Positions 28,615 through 40,477 of a stretch of DNA of 64,000 bases are shown one piece after another. The notes under the pieces are model-generated. The model was not told the origin of the DNA and did not search any database. It saw only the letters and a list, made by a program, of their open reading frames with translations. How positions within the stretch are numbered: position 1 is the stretch's first letter; every line of letters starts with the position of its first letter. A program made the translations under genes and the position numbers. The stretch is taken from positions 1 through 64,000 of the forward strand of contig JAIXUQ010000050.1 in assembly GCA_027483465.1 (NCBI GenBank). Reading direction: 5' to 3'. The DNA comes from Sphingomonadales bacterium (lineage in GTDB: Bacteria; Pseudomonadota; Alphaproteobacteria; Sphingomonadales; Sphingomonadaceae).

Positions 28615-29508
28615 TCAGCGGGCCGGCTGCGGCGGAATCACACGGGCATCGCCATAGCCGGCGCCGCGCACCTGCGCCAGCGCGGCGGCAGCGGCAGCGG
28701 CGCTGGCAAAGGGGCCCAGCCGCACACGGATCAGCCCGCCGGGCGCATTCTGGGTGGAAACCGGGCCAAACCCGGCCAGAAAGCCCGACAACCAGGCCGC
28801 GCGCCCGGCATCGGCCAGCGCCGCCACCTGCACCAGCCATTCGCCGCCAGCGGCCGAAGGCGGCAATGCTGCTGATGACGGCGGCAGCGCCACGGTGGCA
28901 ACGGCCGGCGGCGCGGCTTCGGCCACCACCACGGGCGGCGGCGGAGGCGGCGGTGCGGGCGCTTCATCCCGCCCGGCCGGAAACACCCGGCGGAGACGCA
29001 CCCGCGCGGTGCCGGCGCGATCCACACCCAGCAATTGCGCCGATTTGCGCGACAGATCGATGATGCGGCCCTTCGCGAACGGGCCGCGATCGTTGATCCG
29101 AACCGTCAAGCGCCGGCCATTGTCCAGATTTTCCACTTCCACCCAACTGGGCATCGGCAGGGTGCGGTGCGCGGCGGTGAGATCATCCTGATCATAGGTT
29201 TCGCCGTTGGCGGTGCTACCGGCGTGGAAACCGGGCCCATACCAGCTGGCCACGCCCTCTTCGGCATAGCCGCGATCATCGGCCGGATAATAGGTGATGC
29301 CGGCCACCTGATAGGGTTTGCCGATCTTCACCGGCCATGTGCCCAGCCGGGCGGCATCGCGGGCCACGGCCTGTTCGGCCGCCGCCAGATCAGACTGCGC
29401 GCCCGCAGCCGGCGGCCGGCTGGCCGTTGGCGGCGGGGTGCGACCGGCACAGGCGGCCAGCAACAGCGCCGCCAGCAGCGCTGCACCCTGGCGGGGAGGC
29501 GCCATCAT
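28615..29508 (-). CDS. rlpA: Septal ring lytic transglycosylase-type lipoprotein RlpA
   Basis: Outer-membrane lipoprotein of the septal ring that cleaves or binds peptidoglycan lacking stem peptides. The 297-residue product has a lipobox ending LLAAC (cysteine 20), a double-psi beta-barrel domain (GVASWYGPGFHAGSTANGE, then NDRGPFAKGRIIDLSRKSAQ), a proline/alanine spacer, and a SPOR domain in the last ~75 residues (WLVQVAALADAGRAAWLSG) that targets denuded septal glycan. The ATG overlaps the mltB stop (ATGATGG, four-base ATGA type). Confidence 0.93.
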   Translation of the reverse strand: MMAPPRQGAALLAALLLAACAGRTPPPTASRPPAAGAQSDLAAAEQAVARDAARLGTWPVKIGKPYQVAGITYYPADDRGYAEEGVASWYGPGFHAGSTANGETYDQDDLTAAHRTLPMPSWVEVENLDNGRRLTVRINDRGPFAKGRIIDLSRKSAQLLGVDRAGTARVRLRRVFPAGRDEAPAPPPPPPPVVVAEAAPPAVATVALPPSSAALPPSAAGGEWLVQVAALADAGRAAWLSGFLAGFGPVSTQNAPGGLIRVRLGPFASAAAAAAALAQVRGAGYGDARVIPPQPAR

Positions 29509-30593
29509 TGCGATGCGGCCGTTTCGGCGCCGGCGATCTGCAAGCCGGCCGGCAGGCTGATGGCATCGGCCAGCAGCGCCACCGACAGCGCATAGAGATT
29601 GGAGCAATTATAGCCCAGGATGGCGCGATAGCTGCGGGTGACGAGATAGGCGCCCTGCCCCGGCCCGTCCGGCTCGATCAGGCTCATGTCCACATCGTCG
29701 GCCGGCCAGGCGGCATTGACCGGCACGAACCCCAGTTGCCGCCATTCGCGCGCCGGTTTCAGCGCCGAATGCCGGGCCAGCGGCCCCATGCAGCGGCTGG
29801 GCGGCACCGTGGCGGCCAGCGCCGCGCGATCCAGCCCATCGGGCAGCAGCGCGCGGAACCCCCAGCCTTCACCCGGTTGCCAGCCGTGGGTGGCGAGATA
29901 ATGGCCAATGGAGGCAAAGACATCGGCCGGGCTGCCCCACAGATCCACGCGGCCATCGCCATCGCCGTCGCGGCCATAATCCAGATAGGAACTGGGCAGG
30001 AACTGGGTCTGGCCAAAGGCGCCGGCCCAACTGCCCTTCATCGCCTCACGCGGGGCATGGCCTTCGCCCACCATGCGAACGGCGGCATCCAGTTCGGCGG
30101 TGAACAATTCGCGCCGCCGGCCTTCAAAGGCCAGCGTGGCCAGGGCCGAGGGCAGATCATGCCGGCCCATCACCCGGCCATAGCTGGTTTCAATGCCCCA
30201 GATCGCGGCGATCACCGCTGCCGGCACGCCGCTGTTGGCTTCGGCCTGGGCCAGAAGATCGCGGTGGGCGGCGAACTGGCGCTGGCCAAAGGGGATGCGG
30301 TCACCGCGGAATTTGCCGGCCAGATAATCGGGAAAGCGCACCGGGCGGGCGGCGGTGCCGGGCTGGCTGCGATCGGCGCCGATCACATGCGGCGTGAGCG
30401 CGACGCCGGCCAGCGCCGCATCCAGCCATTCCGGTTTCAGCCCGCGGGCGGCGGCATCGGCGCGATACTGGTTGAGCCAATCGGCAAAGGCGGCCTGCTG
30501 TTCCGGCGACACCCGCGCCTCGTCGGCACGCGCCGGCCACAGCGGCAACGCCATCACGATGATCAGACAGAGAGAACCCACAAAACGCAGCAT
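29505..30593 (-). CDS. Lytic murein transglycosylase B family
   Basis: A 362-residue exported muramidase-like enzyme that cleaves glycan strands to form 1,6-anhydro ends. Signal peptide MLRFVGSLCLIIVMALPLWPA; catalytic glutamate 135 in IWGIETSYGRVMG; AGAFGQTQFLPSSYLDYGRDGDGDGRVDLW and GLLPDGLD-like segments typical of MltB/SLT_2. No lipobox is evident, so it may be soluble in the periplasm. First of the mltB-rlpA-dac cell-wall trio; 37 bases separate it from hflX upstream. Confidence 0.92.
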   Translation of the reverse strand: MLRFVGSLCLIIVMALPLWPARADEARVSPEQQAAFADWLNQYRADAAARGLKPEWLDAALAGVALTPHVIGADRSQPGTAARPVRFPDYLAGKFRGDRIPFGQRQFAAHRDLLAQAEANSGVPAAVIAAIWGIETSYGRVMGRHDLPSALATLAFEGRRRELFTAELDAAVRMVGEGHAPREAMKGSWAGAFGQTQFLPSSYLDYGRDGDGDGRVDLWGSPADVFASIGHYLATHGWQPGEGWGFRALLPDGLDRAALAATVPPSRCMGPLARHSALKPAREWRQLGFVPVNAAWPADDVDMSLIEPDGPGQGAYLVTRSYRAILGYNCSNLYALSVALLADAISLPAGLQIAGAETAASQ

Positions 30594-30630
30594 TAACCCT
30601 CATTGCCAAAGCCAGCCGCGCGGGAAAACC

Positions 30631-32028
30631 TCAAATCAGCGTATCAAAGCGGGCCTTGTCCTTGTCGGAGAGGCGGACGTCGAGAATCATGCACGCTTCG
30701 TCGCTGCTGCTGTCCACCACCTCACCATGGCTGTGCAGCCAGGCGATGCGGCGGCCATCGGCCAGCGGCACGCGGATGCGGTGCACGCGCGCGCCGGCCC
30801 GCAGCGCGGTGTCCATCGCGGCCTGCAACTGGGCGATGCCTTCGCCGGTGAGCGCCGAAACCGGGATGGCATCATCCCCGGCGCGGGCGCGCACCAGTTC
30901 GGCCTGTTCGGTCGGCAGCGCGTCCATCTTGTTGAACAGGGTGAGCATCGGGGTTTCGCGCCCACCGGGCGCCAGGCCCAGATCGGCCAGCACGTCCAGC
31001 ACATCCTGGGCCTGGGCCTCGCTGTCCGGGTGGCTGATGTCGCGCACGTGGATGATCAGATCGGCCTCCAGCACCTCCTCCAGCGTGGCGCGGAAGGCTG
31101 CGACCAACTGGGTGGGCAGATCGGAGACGAACCCCACCGTGTCGGACAATACGACCTTGTCATGCCCCGGCAGCCGGATGGCGCGCATGGTGGGGTCCAG
31201 CGTGGCAAACAGCAGATCCTCGGCGCGCACCTCGGCGCCGGTCAGCCGGTTGAACAGGGTGGATTTGCCGGCATTGGTATAGCCGACCAGCGCCACCACC
31301 GGCCACGGCGCCTTCTGCCGGTTGCGCCGGTGCAGGCCGCGGGTGCGGCGCACCTCCTCAAGCTCTTTCTTCAGCCGGGCGATGCGGTCGCGGATCAGGC
31401 GGCGGTCCGTCTCGATCTGCGATTCGCCGGGGCCGCCCAGAAAGCCGAAGCCGCCGCGCTGGCGTTCAAGGTGGGTCCAGCTGCGCACCAGCCGGCTGGA
31501 CTGATAATGAAGATGCGCCAGTTCCACCTGCAACGTGCCTTCGGCGGTGCTGGCGCGCTCGCCGAAAATCTCCAGGATCAGCCCGGTGCGGTCGATCAGC
31601 TTGGCCTTCAGCGCCTTTTCCAGGTTGCGCTGCTGCACCGGCGTGACCGCGCCATCCACGATCACCACCTCCACGCCCAGCGCCGCCACCAGCCCGGCCA
31701 GCCGATCAATCTGGCCGCTGCCCAGCAGATGCGAGACGGAAACGCTGCGCAGCCGCACCACCTCGGCATGCACGACGTTCAGCGCGATGGCGCGGGTGAG
31801 GCCCACGGCTTCGGCCAGCTTGGCATCGGGTGAGCGCTGGGCAGCCGAGTCACGGCCTGGATGGCCACCCCGGCCGCTGGCGATATGGGGCAGGATGACG
31901 ATGGCGCGCGCGCCCGTGCGCAGGCCGCGCGCCTCGTCAAACCCGGCGATGGTCAGCTGGTTGGGGCCGGTGACGGGCGCCCCAATGATGGGGGCTGTTG
32001 TCGCCGCCCCGGCGGGTTGTTCAGGCAA
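30631..32028 (-). CDS. hflX: GTPase HflX
   Basis: Ribosome-associated GTPase that rescues stalled or heat-damaged ribosomes. The 465-residue product contains the HflX N-terminal domain (VVIVDGAVTPVQQRNLEKAL, EGTLQVELAHLHYQSSRL and the GGFGFLGGPGESQIETDRR hallmark), a coiled helical linker, and the G domain (GYTNAGKST P-loop, DTVGF, NKMD). Directly downstream of hfq with eight bases between, the classic hfq-hflX pairing. Confidence 0.96.
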   Translation of the reverse strand: MPEQPAGAATTAPIIGAPVTGPNQLTIAGFDEARGLRTGARAIVILPHIASGRGGHPGRDSAAQRSPDAKLAEAVGLTRAIALNVVHAEVVRLRSVSVSHLLGSGQIDRLAGLVAALGVEVVIVDGAVTPVQQRNLEKALKAKLIDRTGLILEIFGERASTAEGTLQVELAHLHYQSSRLVRSWTHLERQRGGFGFLGGPGESQIETDRRLIRDRIARLKKELEEVRRTRGLHRRNRQKAPWPVVALVGYTNAGKSTLFNRLTGAEVRAEDLLFATLDPTMRAIRLPGHDKVVLSDTVGFVSDLPTQLVAAFRATLEEVLEADLIIHVRDISHPDSEAQAQDVLDVLADLGLAPGGRETPMLTLFNKMDALPTEQAELVRARAGDDAIPVSALTGEGIAQLQAAMDTALRAGARVHRIRVPLADGRRIAWLHSHGEVVDSSSDEACMILDVRLSDKDKARFDTLI

Positions 32029-32036
32029 TCAGGCGC

Positions 32037-32276
32037 TCACTCTTCGGTTTCGGCCTCGAACAGTTGCAGCGGAGTGGCCGGCATCACCGTCGAGATGGCA
32101 TGCTTGTACACCAGCTGGCTGTGGCCGTCACGGCGCAACAGCACCGAAAAATTGTCAAACCAGGTGATCACGCCTTGCAGCTTTACGCCGTTCACCAGGA
32201 ACATCGTCACCGGGGTGCGGGTTTTGCGCACCGTGTTGAGAAACACATCCTGCAGGCTGTTGGGTTTGTCGGCCAT
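32037..32276 (-). CDS. hfq: RNA chaperone Hfq
   Basis: Hexameric Sm-like protein that pairs small RNAs with mRNAs. The 79-residue product begins [20 protein letters not shown], has Sm1 ([20 protein letters not shown]) and Sm2 with the VYKHAIS hallmark, and a short acidic C-tail ([13 protein letters not shown]). An in-frame ATG 15 codons upstream gives a non-conserved extension. Lies between ntrX and hflX; the ~108-base gap after ntrX could hold its own promoter. Confidence 0.97.
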   Translation of the reverse strand: MADKPNSLQDVFLNTVRKTRTPVTMFLVNGVKLQGVITWFDNFSVLLRRDGHSQLVYKHAISTVMPATPLQLFEAETEE

Positions 32277-32384
32277 CGGGTCATCCCTGTTCTTCTTGGG
32301 CGCGAACGCGCCGCCCTGCAATCGGCATAGGCAGGGAACCGGGGCTTTTCAAATATTCCTTTCGTCACAGGCCGCTGATGGTGG

Positions 32385-33785
<1,401 letters not shown>

Positions 33786-33817
33786 GGCGGGGAAGCATCC
33801 TCAACTGGGGGGCAGTC

Positions 33818-36148
33818 TCAAACAGGGGCGATCACGCTGGCCGTGGTCAGGGCCGGCGGCAGCATCTGGGCTTGGGCGGGTGGGGCATCGGGCAGTGGCG
33901 CGCGGGCCAGGGTGGCCACCACCATGGCACCGGGGCCGGCCGGATTGTCGGCCAGTTCCAGCTGGCCGCCATGATCCTCGATGATCTTGGCGGTGATGGC
34001 GAGGCCAAGTCCGGTGCCGCGCGCCCGGGTGGTGACATAGGGTTCCAGCAGGCGCATCCGGTCTTCGGCCGGAAAGCCCAGGCCATTGTCGGTGACGGCA
34101 AGGCGGATCTGGCTGCCGGCCTCGGCCAGGCTGATGGCGATTTGGCCGGGGCCGCCATCGGCCTCCATGCGCGCGGTCACGCTTTCGGCGGCGTTCTTGA
34201 TCAGATTGGTGATGGCGCGCGCCAGTTGCTGCCGGTCACACACCAGCGGGGCAGTGGTCTCGCCCGACAGGCTGAAGCGGATGGCCGGGAAGGCCACTTC
34301 CTGCAGCACCAGCGCCTGGCGCACCAGCCGGTCAAGCTGGTCGGGCGCAAACACCGGCTTGGGCAGGCGGGCGAATTCGGAAAATTCGTCCACCATGCGC
34401 CTGAGGTCCCCCACCTGGCGGACGATGGTGCCGGTGAGCGTGGTGAAGGTGTCCGCGTCCTCGGCGATCTGGCGGCCGAACTTGCGTTGCAGCCGCTCGG
34501 CGGCCAGCTGGATGGGGGTGAGCGGGTTCTTGATCTCGTGTGCGATGCGGCGGGCGACATCGGCCCAGGCGGCACGGCGCTGATCGGCCAGTTGCGCCGA
34601 GATGTCGTCAAAGGTCAGCACGAAGCCGGCACCGCCCTGGCCCTCACCGGCCGCGCCAAAGCGCACCGCCAGCGTCTGGGTTTCGCCATCGCGCTGGATG
34701 CGCACCTGGCCGGCGGCATCGCCGCTGTGGCGGGCCTGGTCCAGCAGTTCGGCCAGTTCGGGGGCCACGTCGCTCAGCCGCTGGCCGCGCAGCAGCCGGT
34801 GCGGCACCCCCAGCAACGAGGCGGCGGACGCATTGGCGACGCGGATTTCGCCATCGGGCGCGATGGACATCACCCCGGCCGAAACACCGGCCAGCACGGC
34901 CTCGGTGAAGCGGCGGCGGGTGTCGAGTTCGCCATTGGCGCTGAGAAGCGCGGCCTGCTGGCTTTTCAGCTGGCTGGTCATGCGGTTGAAGGCGCGTTCC
35001 AGCACGCCGATCTCGTCGGCATCGCCGCGCACCGGCACGCGCACATCCAGATCGCCGGCACCCACCCGTTCGGCGGCAAAGGCCAGCCGGGCGATGGGCT
35101 CCACCAGCCGGTTGGCCAGCCACAGCGCAAACCAGATGGCAACGATCAGGGTGAGCAGCGAGACCGCCATCAACACCAGGTTGAAGCGCAACTGCATCAC
35201 CCGGCTGCGCTCGATCAGCGACTTGTATTCGTCCAGCGCACCGGCGGCCTTGCTGGCGCGGGCCAGCACGGCGGGGTCCACCCGGCGGCTGACATAGAGG
35301 AAGGTGGCCGGCAGGCCGGGCACCGCCACGGCGGCCTCCACCCGGTCCTCCCCGGCGCCGATCAGGGTGACCGGCGCAGCCACCGCCCGGCCCAGATCAA
35401 TGTCAGACAGATGGTTGGCGACATCGGCCGGGCCCACCTTGCTGAGCGCCACGAATTCCAGCCCGCCGGCCGTGCGCCGCACCACCGCGGCTTCAGTGAG
35501 GGTGCGGCCGGCCACCTGGAAATCCAGCCCGCGCCGGAACAGCGCCGAGCCCTCGCCGAAATCGCGCGCATACGAGGCGACGTCGGCCGCCATCACCACG
35601 ATATCATCGGCAATGCGCTGGCGGTTTTCCTCCACATACGCCTGGGCGACCTGGTTGGAGCCATCGAGCACGGTGCGCACCCGGTCGGAAAACCAGAATT
35701 GCACGCCAAACTGGAACAGCAGCGAGGCAAACACCACCACCAGCAGCGTGGGCACCGCGGCGATGGAGGCAAACAGCGCCACCAGCCGCAGGTGCAGCCG
35801 GGCGCCGGCCAGGCCGCGCCGGCGATTGGTGACCAGCACCGCCACGCGCCGGCCGATCAGCACCACCAGCAGCATCGCCGGCACCAGATTGGCCACCACC
35901 AACAGCGCCACCAGCGGCTGCGAGGCGCCATTGGCCGGCAAACCGCGCCCGGTGAGCCAGGCATAGCTGGACCAGCCGGCCACGATGGTGAGCACCGCCG
36001 CCAGCAATTCCAGCCTGGGATAGAAACCGGCGCTGCGGCTGATGCGCAGCGCCCGGCGGGACAGGCGCCGCCAGCGCACCGCCTGCCGCGCCAGCAGGCC
36101 GCGCCGCCGCCGCACCATGATGTTCAGTTGATGCGAATCGCCTGCCAC
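33818..36148 (-). CDS. ntrY: NtrY-family sensor histidine kinase
   Basis: Membrane sensor kinase of the NtrYX two-component pair, linked in alphaproteobacteria to nitrogen metabolism, redox or respiration. The 776-residue product has three to four N-terminal membrane helices (LLAAVLTIVAGW, LVALLVVANLVPAMLLVVLI, LVALFASIAAVPTLLVVVF), a periplasmic sensor region, another helix (LVLMAVSLLTLIVAIWFALW), HAMP, PAS, then the H-box RIAHEIKNPLTP at about residue 535 and the ATP-binding N, G1 and G2 boxes (NLIKNAAES, DNGLGFP, GTGLGLAI). A start ten codons later is possible. No ntrBC genes precede it; dusB lies 78 bases upstream. Confidence 0.94.
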   Translation of the reverse strand: MAGDSHQLNIMVRRRRGLLARQAVRWRRLSRRALRISRSAGFYPRLELLAAVLTIVAGWSSYAWLTGRGLPANGASQPLVALLVVANLVPAMLLVVLIGRRVAVLVTNRRRGLAGARLHLRLVALFASIAAVPTLLVVVFASLLFQFGVQFWFSDRVRTVLDGSNQVAQAYVEENRQRIADDIVVMAADVASYARDFGEGSALFRRGLDFQVAGRTLTEAAVVRRTAGGLEFVALSKVGPADVANHLSDIDLGRAVAAPVTLIGAGEDRVEAAVAVPGLPATFLYVSRRVDPAVLARASKAAGALDEYKSLIERSRVMQLRFNLVLMAVSLLTLIVAIWFALWLANRLVEPIARLAFAAERVGAGDLDVRVPVRGDADEIGVLERAFNRMTSQLKSQQAALLSANGELDTRRRFTEAVLAGVSAGVMSIAPDGEIRVANASAASLLGVPHRLLRGQRLSDVAPELAELLDQARHSGDAAGQVRIQRDGETQTLAVRFGAAGEGQGGAGFVLTFDDISAQLADQRRAAWADVARRIAHEIKNPLTPIQLAAERLQRKFGRQIAEDADTFTTLTGTIVRQVGDLRRMVDEFSEFARLPKPVFAPDQLDRLVRQALVLQEVAFPAIRFSLSGETTAPLVCDRQQLARAITNLIKNAAESVTARMEADGGPGQIAISLAEAGSQIRLAVTDNGLGFPAEDRMRLLEPYVTTRARGTGLGLAITAKIIEDHGGQLELADNPAGPGAMVVATLARAPLPDAPPAQAQMLPPALTTASVIAPV

Positions 36149-36226
36149 AATGCGGCGGTGATAGCCGATTGCTGTTGCAACGGGAACACAGTCAATCGCC
36201 GCAGCGTTGCCTTTATGCGACAGGCG

Positions 36227-37237
36227 TCAGGCGGCCTGATCGAGCACCGGGGCGCGCAGCAGCGCCTCATAGAAACGGTCGATCATCGCCAGCACAGCGC
36301 TGCTGCTGGTCACCTGGTTGACGGCGTGGCGGAACTGGGCGCTGTCGTGCAGGCCTTTGGTGTACCAGCCCAGATGCTTGCGCGCGAGATTGACCCCGTT
36401 CAGCTCGCCATACAGATCAAGCATCAGGCCATAATGTTCCTTCACCAGCGCATGCTGTTCGGCGAGGCTTGGGTCGGCCGGCACAGGCCGGCCGGTGAGC
36501 GCCGCCATCACCTGCGCCAGCAACCAGGGCCGGCCATAGGCGCCACGCCCGATCATCACGCCATCAGCGCCGCTCTGGGCCAGCGCCGCCCTGGCATCTT
36601 CAATCGAACAAATGTCACCATTCACGATCACAGGCAGTTGCACGGCATTCTTCACTTTGCGCACGAAGGCCCAATCAGCGGTGCCGCTGTACAGCTGGCA
36701 GCGGGTGCGGCCGTGCACGGTGATCAGCTGCACCCCTTCCGCTTCGGCGATGCGGGCGAGTTCGGGCGCGTTCAGGCTGTTGTGATCCCAGCCCATGCGC
36801 ATCTTCAGCGTCACCGGCAGCTTCACGGCCTTCACGGTGGCACGGATCAGCTGGGTGGCCAGCGGCAGATCGCGCATTAGGCTGGAGCCGGCGTGGCCAT
36901 TGACCACCTTCTTCACCGGGCAACCCATGTTGATGTCGATGATGGCGGCGCCCTTCTGCTCGTTCAGCTTGGCGGCTTCGGCCATGCGCTGCGGCTCGCA
37001 GCCGGCCAGCTGCATCGAAACCGGCTCCTCGCTGGGGTGCCAGGCGGCCTTCTGGATGCTCTGCCGCGTCTCGCGGATCATCGCTTCGGATGCGATCATC
37101 TCGGTCACGGTCAGCCCCGCGCCGAAACGGCGCACCAGCGTGCGGAACGGCATGTCGGTCACGCCGGTCATCGGCGCCAGGATCACCGGCACGTCGATAC
37201 GGTTGGGGCCGATCTGGATGGGGGAAATCAGGGTCAT
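36227..37237 (-). CDS. dusB: tRNA-dihydrouridine synthase (DusB/NifR3)
   Basis: FMN-dependent enzyme reducing uridine in the tRNA D-loop. The 336-residue product starts [20 protein letters not shown] and carries APMTGVTD, the catalytic cysteine in [10 protein letters not shown], and [12 protein letters not shown]. NifR3 is the alphaproteobacterial name because it precedes ntrBC; here the next genes are ntrY-ntrX, with ntrBC absent. Start chosen at the ATG after which the domain begins. Divergent from ispDF. Confidence 0.95.
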   Translation of the reverse strand: MTLISPIQIGPNRIDVPVILAPMTGVTDMPFRTLVRRFGAGLTVTEMIASEAMIRETRQSIQKAAWHPSEEPVSMQLAGCEPQRMAEAAKLNEQKGAAIIDINMGCPVKKVVNGHAGSSLMRDLPLATQLIRATVKAVKLPVTLKMRMGWDHNSLNAPELARIAEAEGVQLITVHGRTRCQLYSGTADWAFVRKVKNAVQLPVIVNGDICSIEDARAALAQSGADGVMIGRGAYGRPWLLAQVMAALTGRPVPADPSLAEQHALVKEHYGLMLDLYGELNGVNLARKHLGWYTKGLHDSAQFRHAVNQVTSSSAVLAMIDRFYEALLRAPVLDQAA

Positions 37238-37297
37238 CGCCGGCGGGCCATAGCGCAGATTGGCCCTTTTCCACAAGGCAAGCGGCCTTTATGCGGC

Positions 37298-38449
37298 ATG
37301 GCCATGCGCATCCATGCCATCATCGTCGCCGCCGGCAGCGGCATCAGGGCCGGCGGCGGCATCCCGAAACAATATCGCAGCGTCGCCGGCCAGCCGCTGC
37401 TGCGCCATGCCATCGAGGGCCTGCTCGGCCATCCGGCGATCAGCGGCGTCACCGTGGTGATCAACCCCGATTGCCGCGCGCTTTATGATGCCGCCGTCGC
37501 CGGCCTGCCGCTGCCCGCGCCGGTGGCCGGCGGCGCCACCCGCCAGGCATCAGTGCTGGCCGGGCTGGAGGCGCTGGCCGCCGATCCGCCCGATCTTGTG
37601 CTGGTGCATGATGCCGCCCGCGCCTTTGTGCCGGCCGCGATGATCGATGCGCTGCTGGCGGCGTTCAATGATCCCGCATTGGATGGCGCATGCCCCGCCC
37701 TGCCCCAGGTGGACAGTCTGCGCCGCGGGGCGGATGGCCGCTTTTCCGGCAGTGTCGATCGCGACAATCTCTGGCGGGTGCAGACCCCGCAGGCCTTCCG
37801 CTATCCGGCGATCCTGGCCGCCCACCGCGCCGCCGCGCCGGGGCAGACGGACGAGGTGGCCATCGCGCTCGCCGCCGGCCTGGGCGTGGCGATCACGCCG
37901 GGCGACGAGCACGCTTTCAAGGTGACGGAGCCGGCCGATTTTGCCAAGGCGCAAGCCATGACCAACTATTCCTTCCGCGCCGCCTCCGGCTTTGATGTCC
38001 ACAAATTCGGGCCGGGCGATCATGTCTGGCTGTGCGGGGTGAAAATCCCCCACGAGGCCGGGCTGGTGGGCCACAGCGATGCCGATGCCGGTCTCCATGC
38101 CCTCACCGATGCGCTGCTCGGCACCATTGCCGCCGGCGACATCGGCGACCATTTCCCGCCCAGCGATGATCGCTGGAAAGGCGCCGCGTCTGACCAGTTC
38201 CTGGCCCACGCCGCAGCGCTGGTGCGGGTGCGCGGCGGCATCATCGATCATGTCGATGTCACGCTGATCTGCGAGCGGCCCAAGATCGGCCCCCACCGCG
38301 AGGCGATGCGGGCCCGGCTGGCCGACATCCTGGGCCTTGCGCCCAATCGGGTGAGCGTGAAGGCCACCACCACCGAGAAGCTGGGCTTCACCGGCCGGCA
38401 GGAGGGCATCGCCGCCCAGGCCATGGCCAGCGTGCGGGTGCCGGAATGA
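37298..38449 (+). CDS. ispDF: Bifunctional IspD/IspF enzyme
   Basis: Catalyses two MEP-pathway steps: MEP to CDP-ME (IspD) and CDP-ME-2-phosphate to MEcPP (IspF). The 383-residue fusion has IspD motifs first ([29 protein letters not shown]) and IspF from about residue 230 ([48 protein letters not shown]), with the IspF zinc ligands D and H in FDVH. The fusion is the rule in alphaproteobacteria. Start is ATG at MAMRIHAII; an ATG two codons later is equally possible. pncC overlaps its stop by four bases. Confidence 0.95.
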   Translation: MAMRIHAIIVAAGSGIRAGGGIPKQYRSVAGQPLLRHAIEGLLGHPAISGVTVVINPDCRALYDAAVAGLPLPAPVAGGATRQASVLAGLEALAADPPDLVLVHDAARAFVPAAMIDALLAAFNDPALDGACPALPQVDSLRRGADGRFSGSVDRDNLWRVQTPQAFRYPAILAAHRAAAPGQTDEVAIALAAGLGVAITPGDEHAFKVTEPADFAKAQAMTNYSFRAASGFDVHKFGPGDHVWLCGVKIPHEAGLVGHSDADAGLHALTDALLGTIAAGDIGDHFPPSDDRWKGAASDQFLAHAAALVRVRGGIIDHVDVTLICERPKIGPHREAMRARLADILGLAPNRVSVKATTTEKLGFTGRQEGIAAQAMASVRVPE

Positions 38450-38943
38450 GCGGGATGGACGCCGAACTGGTCGCCATGGCCGAACTGGTGCTGGCCGAAA
38501 ACCGCCGGGCCGGGCGCCGTATCGCGGTGGCCGAAAGCTGCACGGGCGGGCTGGTGGCCGCCGCGCTCACCGAAATCGCCGGATCATCCGACGTGTTTGA
38601 ACGCGGCTTTGTCACCTATTCCAACGAGGCCAAGATGGAATTGCTCGGCGTGTCGGAGGATGTGCTGGCCACCTTTGGCGCTGTCTCGCCGGCCACGGCC
38701 TGGGCGATGGCACAGGGCGTGCTGGCCGCCAGCCCGGCCGATATCGCGGTGTCGATCACCGGCATCGCCGGGCCGGGCGGTGCCACGCCGGGCAAGCCGG
38801 TGGGCATGGTGGTGTTTGCCCGGGCGGTGCGCGGCGAACCGGACGAAGCGGTGGTGGCCGATACCCGCCAGTTCGGCGATCTGGGCCGCAGCGAGGTGCG
38901 CCGCCAGGCGGCGCTGGTGGCGCTGGGCCTGCTGAGGCCCTGA
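38446..38943 (+). CDS. pncC: Nicotinamide-nucleotide amidase (CinA C-terminal domain)
   Basis: Deamidates NMN to nicotinic acid mononucleotide in the pyridine nucleotide cycle. The 165-residue product is a stand-alone CinA C-terminal domain: [34 protein letters not shown], and [20 protein letters not shown]. There is no N-terminal COG1058 domain. Its ATGA start overlaps the ispDF stop, so the two are co-translated. Confidence 0.92.
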   Translation: MSGMDAELVAMAELVLAENRRAGRRIAVAESCTGGLVAAALTEIAGSSDVFERGFVTYSNEAKMELLGVSEDVLATFGAVSPATAWAMAQGVLAASPADIAVSITGIAGPGGATPGKPVGMVVFARAVRGEPDEAVVADTRQFGDLGRSEVRRQAALVALGLLRP

Positions 38944-38954
38944 CCTTTCAGGCC

Positions 38955-39422
38955 CTAACGCGGTCCATACAGCGCCTCGGCCCGGCGCACGAAGGCACTG
39001 ACCATCTTTTCAAAGGCTTCGGCAAACACCATGCCGGCCAGCGCCTCGAACGCGCGGTTGCGGAACTGGAAATCCACCGAAAAATCAATGTCGCAGCCGC
39101 CGCCCGGCCGGTCACAGAACTGCCAGTCGTTGAACAGATATTTCATCGGGCCATCAAGATAATCGACATGGACATGGCCCTTGCCGGCGGCATTGACCGG
39201 TTCCAGCGTCACCCGGCTGGTGAATTTCTCGCGGATCATGCGAAAGCCCACCACCATGTCGGCCACCAGCACCTCGCGGCCATCCGGCTGCGGCTGTTTC
39301 GGCCCCACCCGCATGCCCTGCACCCAGGGCAGGAACTCGCCATAACGGCCGACATCGGCGACCAGAGCAAACATCTCGGCCGCCGACCATGGCAGGGAAC
39401 GCACTTCGCGGTGTTTGGGCAT
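38955..39422 (-). CDS. RatA/COQ10-family START-like protein
   Basis: A 155-residue polyketide-cyclase/START fold protein. [39 protein letters not shown] and the C-terminal FAEAFEKMVSAFVRRAEALYG are the standard RatA/Coq10 pattern. Family members are reported as ubiquinone-binding chaperones or as the RatA toxin; the ubiquinone role is more likely here given its place directly after lipA. The start overlaps the lipA stop by one base (TGATG). Confidence 0.88.
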   Translation of the reverse strand: MPKHREVRSLPWSAAEMFALVADVGRYGEFLPWVQGMRVGPKQPQPDGREVLVADMVVGFRMIREKFTSRVTLEPVNAAGKGHVHVDYLDGPMKYLFNDWQFCDRPGGGCDIDFSVDFQFRNRAFEALAGMVFAEAFEKMVSAFVRRAEALYGPR

Positions 39423-40372
39423 CAGCCCCGCTTAGCGGCGGGGCTGGCGGCTGCCGCCTGCGCCTTTCGCCGCGCCTGCATTTCGGCAAAATCCCGGCCG
39501 GCGTGATAGGAGGAGCGGGTGAGCGGCGAGGCCGCCACCAGCAGGAAGCCCTTGGAGCGGGCAACGGCGGCATAGGCCTGGAAACTGGCCGGCGGCACGA
39601 ATTCGATCACCTTGGCGTGGCGCGGCGTGGGCTGGAGATATTGGCCCACGGTGAGGAAATCCACCCCGGCCGAACGCATGTCGTCAAACACCTGGTGCAG
39701 TTCGAGCGCGGTTTCACCCAGGCCCACCATCAGCCCCGATTTGGTGAAGATGGTGGGGGACAGCGCCTTCACCTTGTCGAGCAGGCGCAGCGAATGATAA
39801 TAGCGCGCGCCCGGCCGGATGGTGGGATAGAGGCGCGGCACGGTTTCCAGATTGTGGTTGTACACATCGGGGCCGGCCTCCACGATCATTTCCACCGCCC
39901 GGTCCATCTTGTTGCGGAAATCGGGCGTGAGGATTTCGATCGTCGTCTCCGGCGTTTGCCGGCGCAATTCGTTGATCACCTTCACGAACTGGCTGGCGCC
40001 GCCATCGGGCAGATCATCCCGGTCAACCGAGGTGATGACGATATGCTGCAAGCCCAAGCGGGCCGCGGCCTCGGCGACATGGCCAGGTTCGGCGGCGTCC
40101 ACCATGGCCGGCATGCCGGTCTTCACGTTACAAAAGGCGCAGGCGCGGGTGCAGGTGTCGCCCAGGATCATCACCGTGGCGTGCTTCTGGCTCCAGCATT
40201 CACCGATATTGGGGCAGGCCGCCTCCTCGCACACGGTGTTGAGCTTGAGCCCGCGCATCAGCGTGCGGGTTTCGTTGTACGCCTTGCTGGTGGGCGCCCT
40301 CACCCGGATCCAGTCCGGCTTGCGCGGCAGGCCCGACGGGGTGGTGGGCAGATCAAGGACATTCTGGCTCAT
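39422..40372 (-). CDS. lipA: Lipoyl synthase (LipA)
   Basis: Radical-SAM enzyme inserting two sulfurs into octanoylated domains to form lipoate, needed by the PDH complex encoded about 1.5 kb away. The 316-residue product has the CxxxCxxC radical-SAM motif in CTRACAFC, an auxiliary-cluster motif [25 protein letters not shown], and [10 protein letters not shown]-terminal alanine-rich tail follows. A start at [11 protein letters not shown] is standard. It overlaps the RatA-like gene by one base. Confidence 0.96.
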   Translation of the reverse strand: MSQNVLDLPTTPSGLPRKPDWIRVRAPTSKAYNETRTLMRGLKLNTVCEEAACPNIGECWSQKHATVMILGDTCTRACAFCNVKTGMPAMVDAAEPGHVAEAAARLGLQHIVITSVDRDDLPDGGASQFVKVINELRRQTPETTIEILTPDFRNKMDRAVEMIVEAGPDVYNHNLETVPRLYPTIRPGARYYHSLRLLDKVKALSPTIFTKSGLMVGLGETALELHQVFDDMRSAGVDFLTVGQYLQPTPRHAKVIEFVPPASFQAYAAVARSKGFLLVAASPLTRSSYHAGRDFAEMQARRKAQAAAASPAAKRG

Positions 40373-40477
40373 GCCGCAGGATTAGCCGCAGTTGCCGCCG
40401 ATGCCAACATCAGCGGGTGACGATGCTGCCATAACCGCGTAACATGGCCGCAGGGCAGAGCGACACAGGGGAAGATC

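Noticed and set aside
38955-39422. RatA-like gene as a toxin-antitoxin toxin
   Set aside because: No antitoxin RatB gene is adjacent, and the location directly after lipA matches the ubiquinone-linked Coq10-like members rather than a toxin system.
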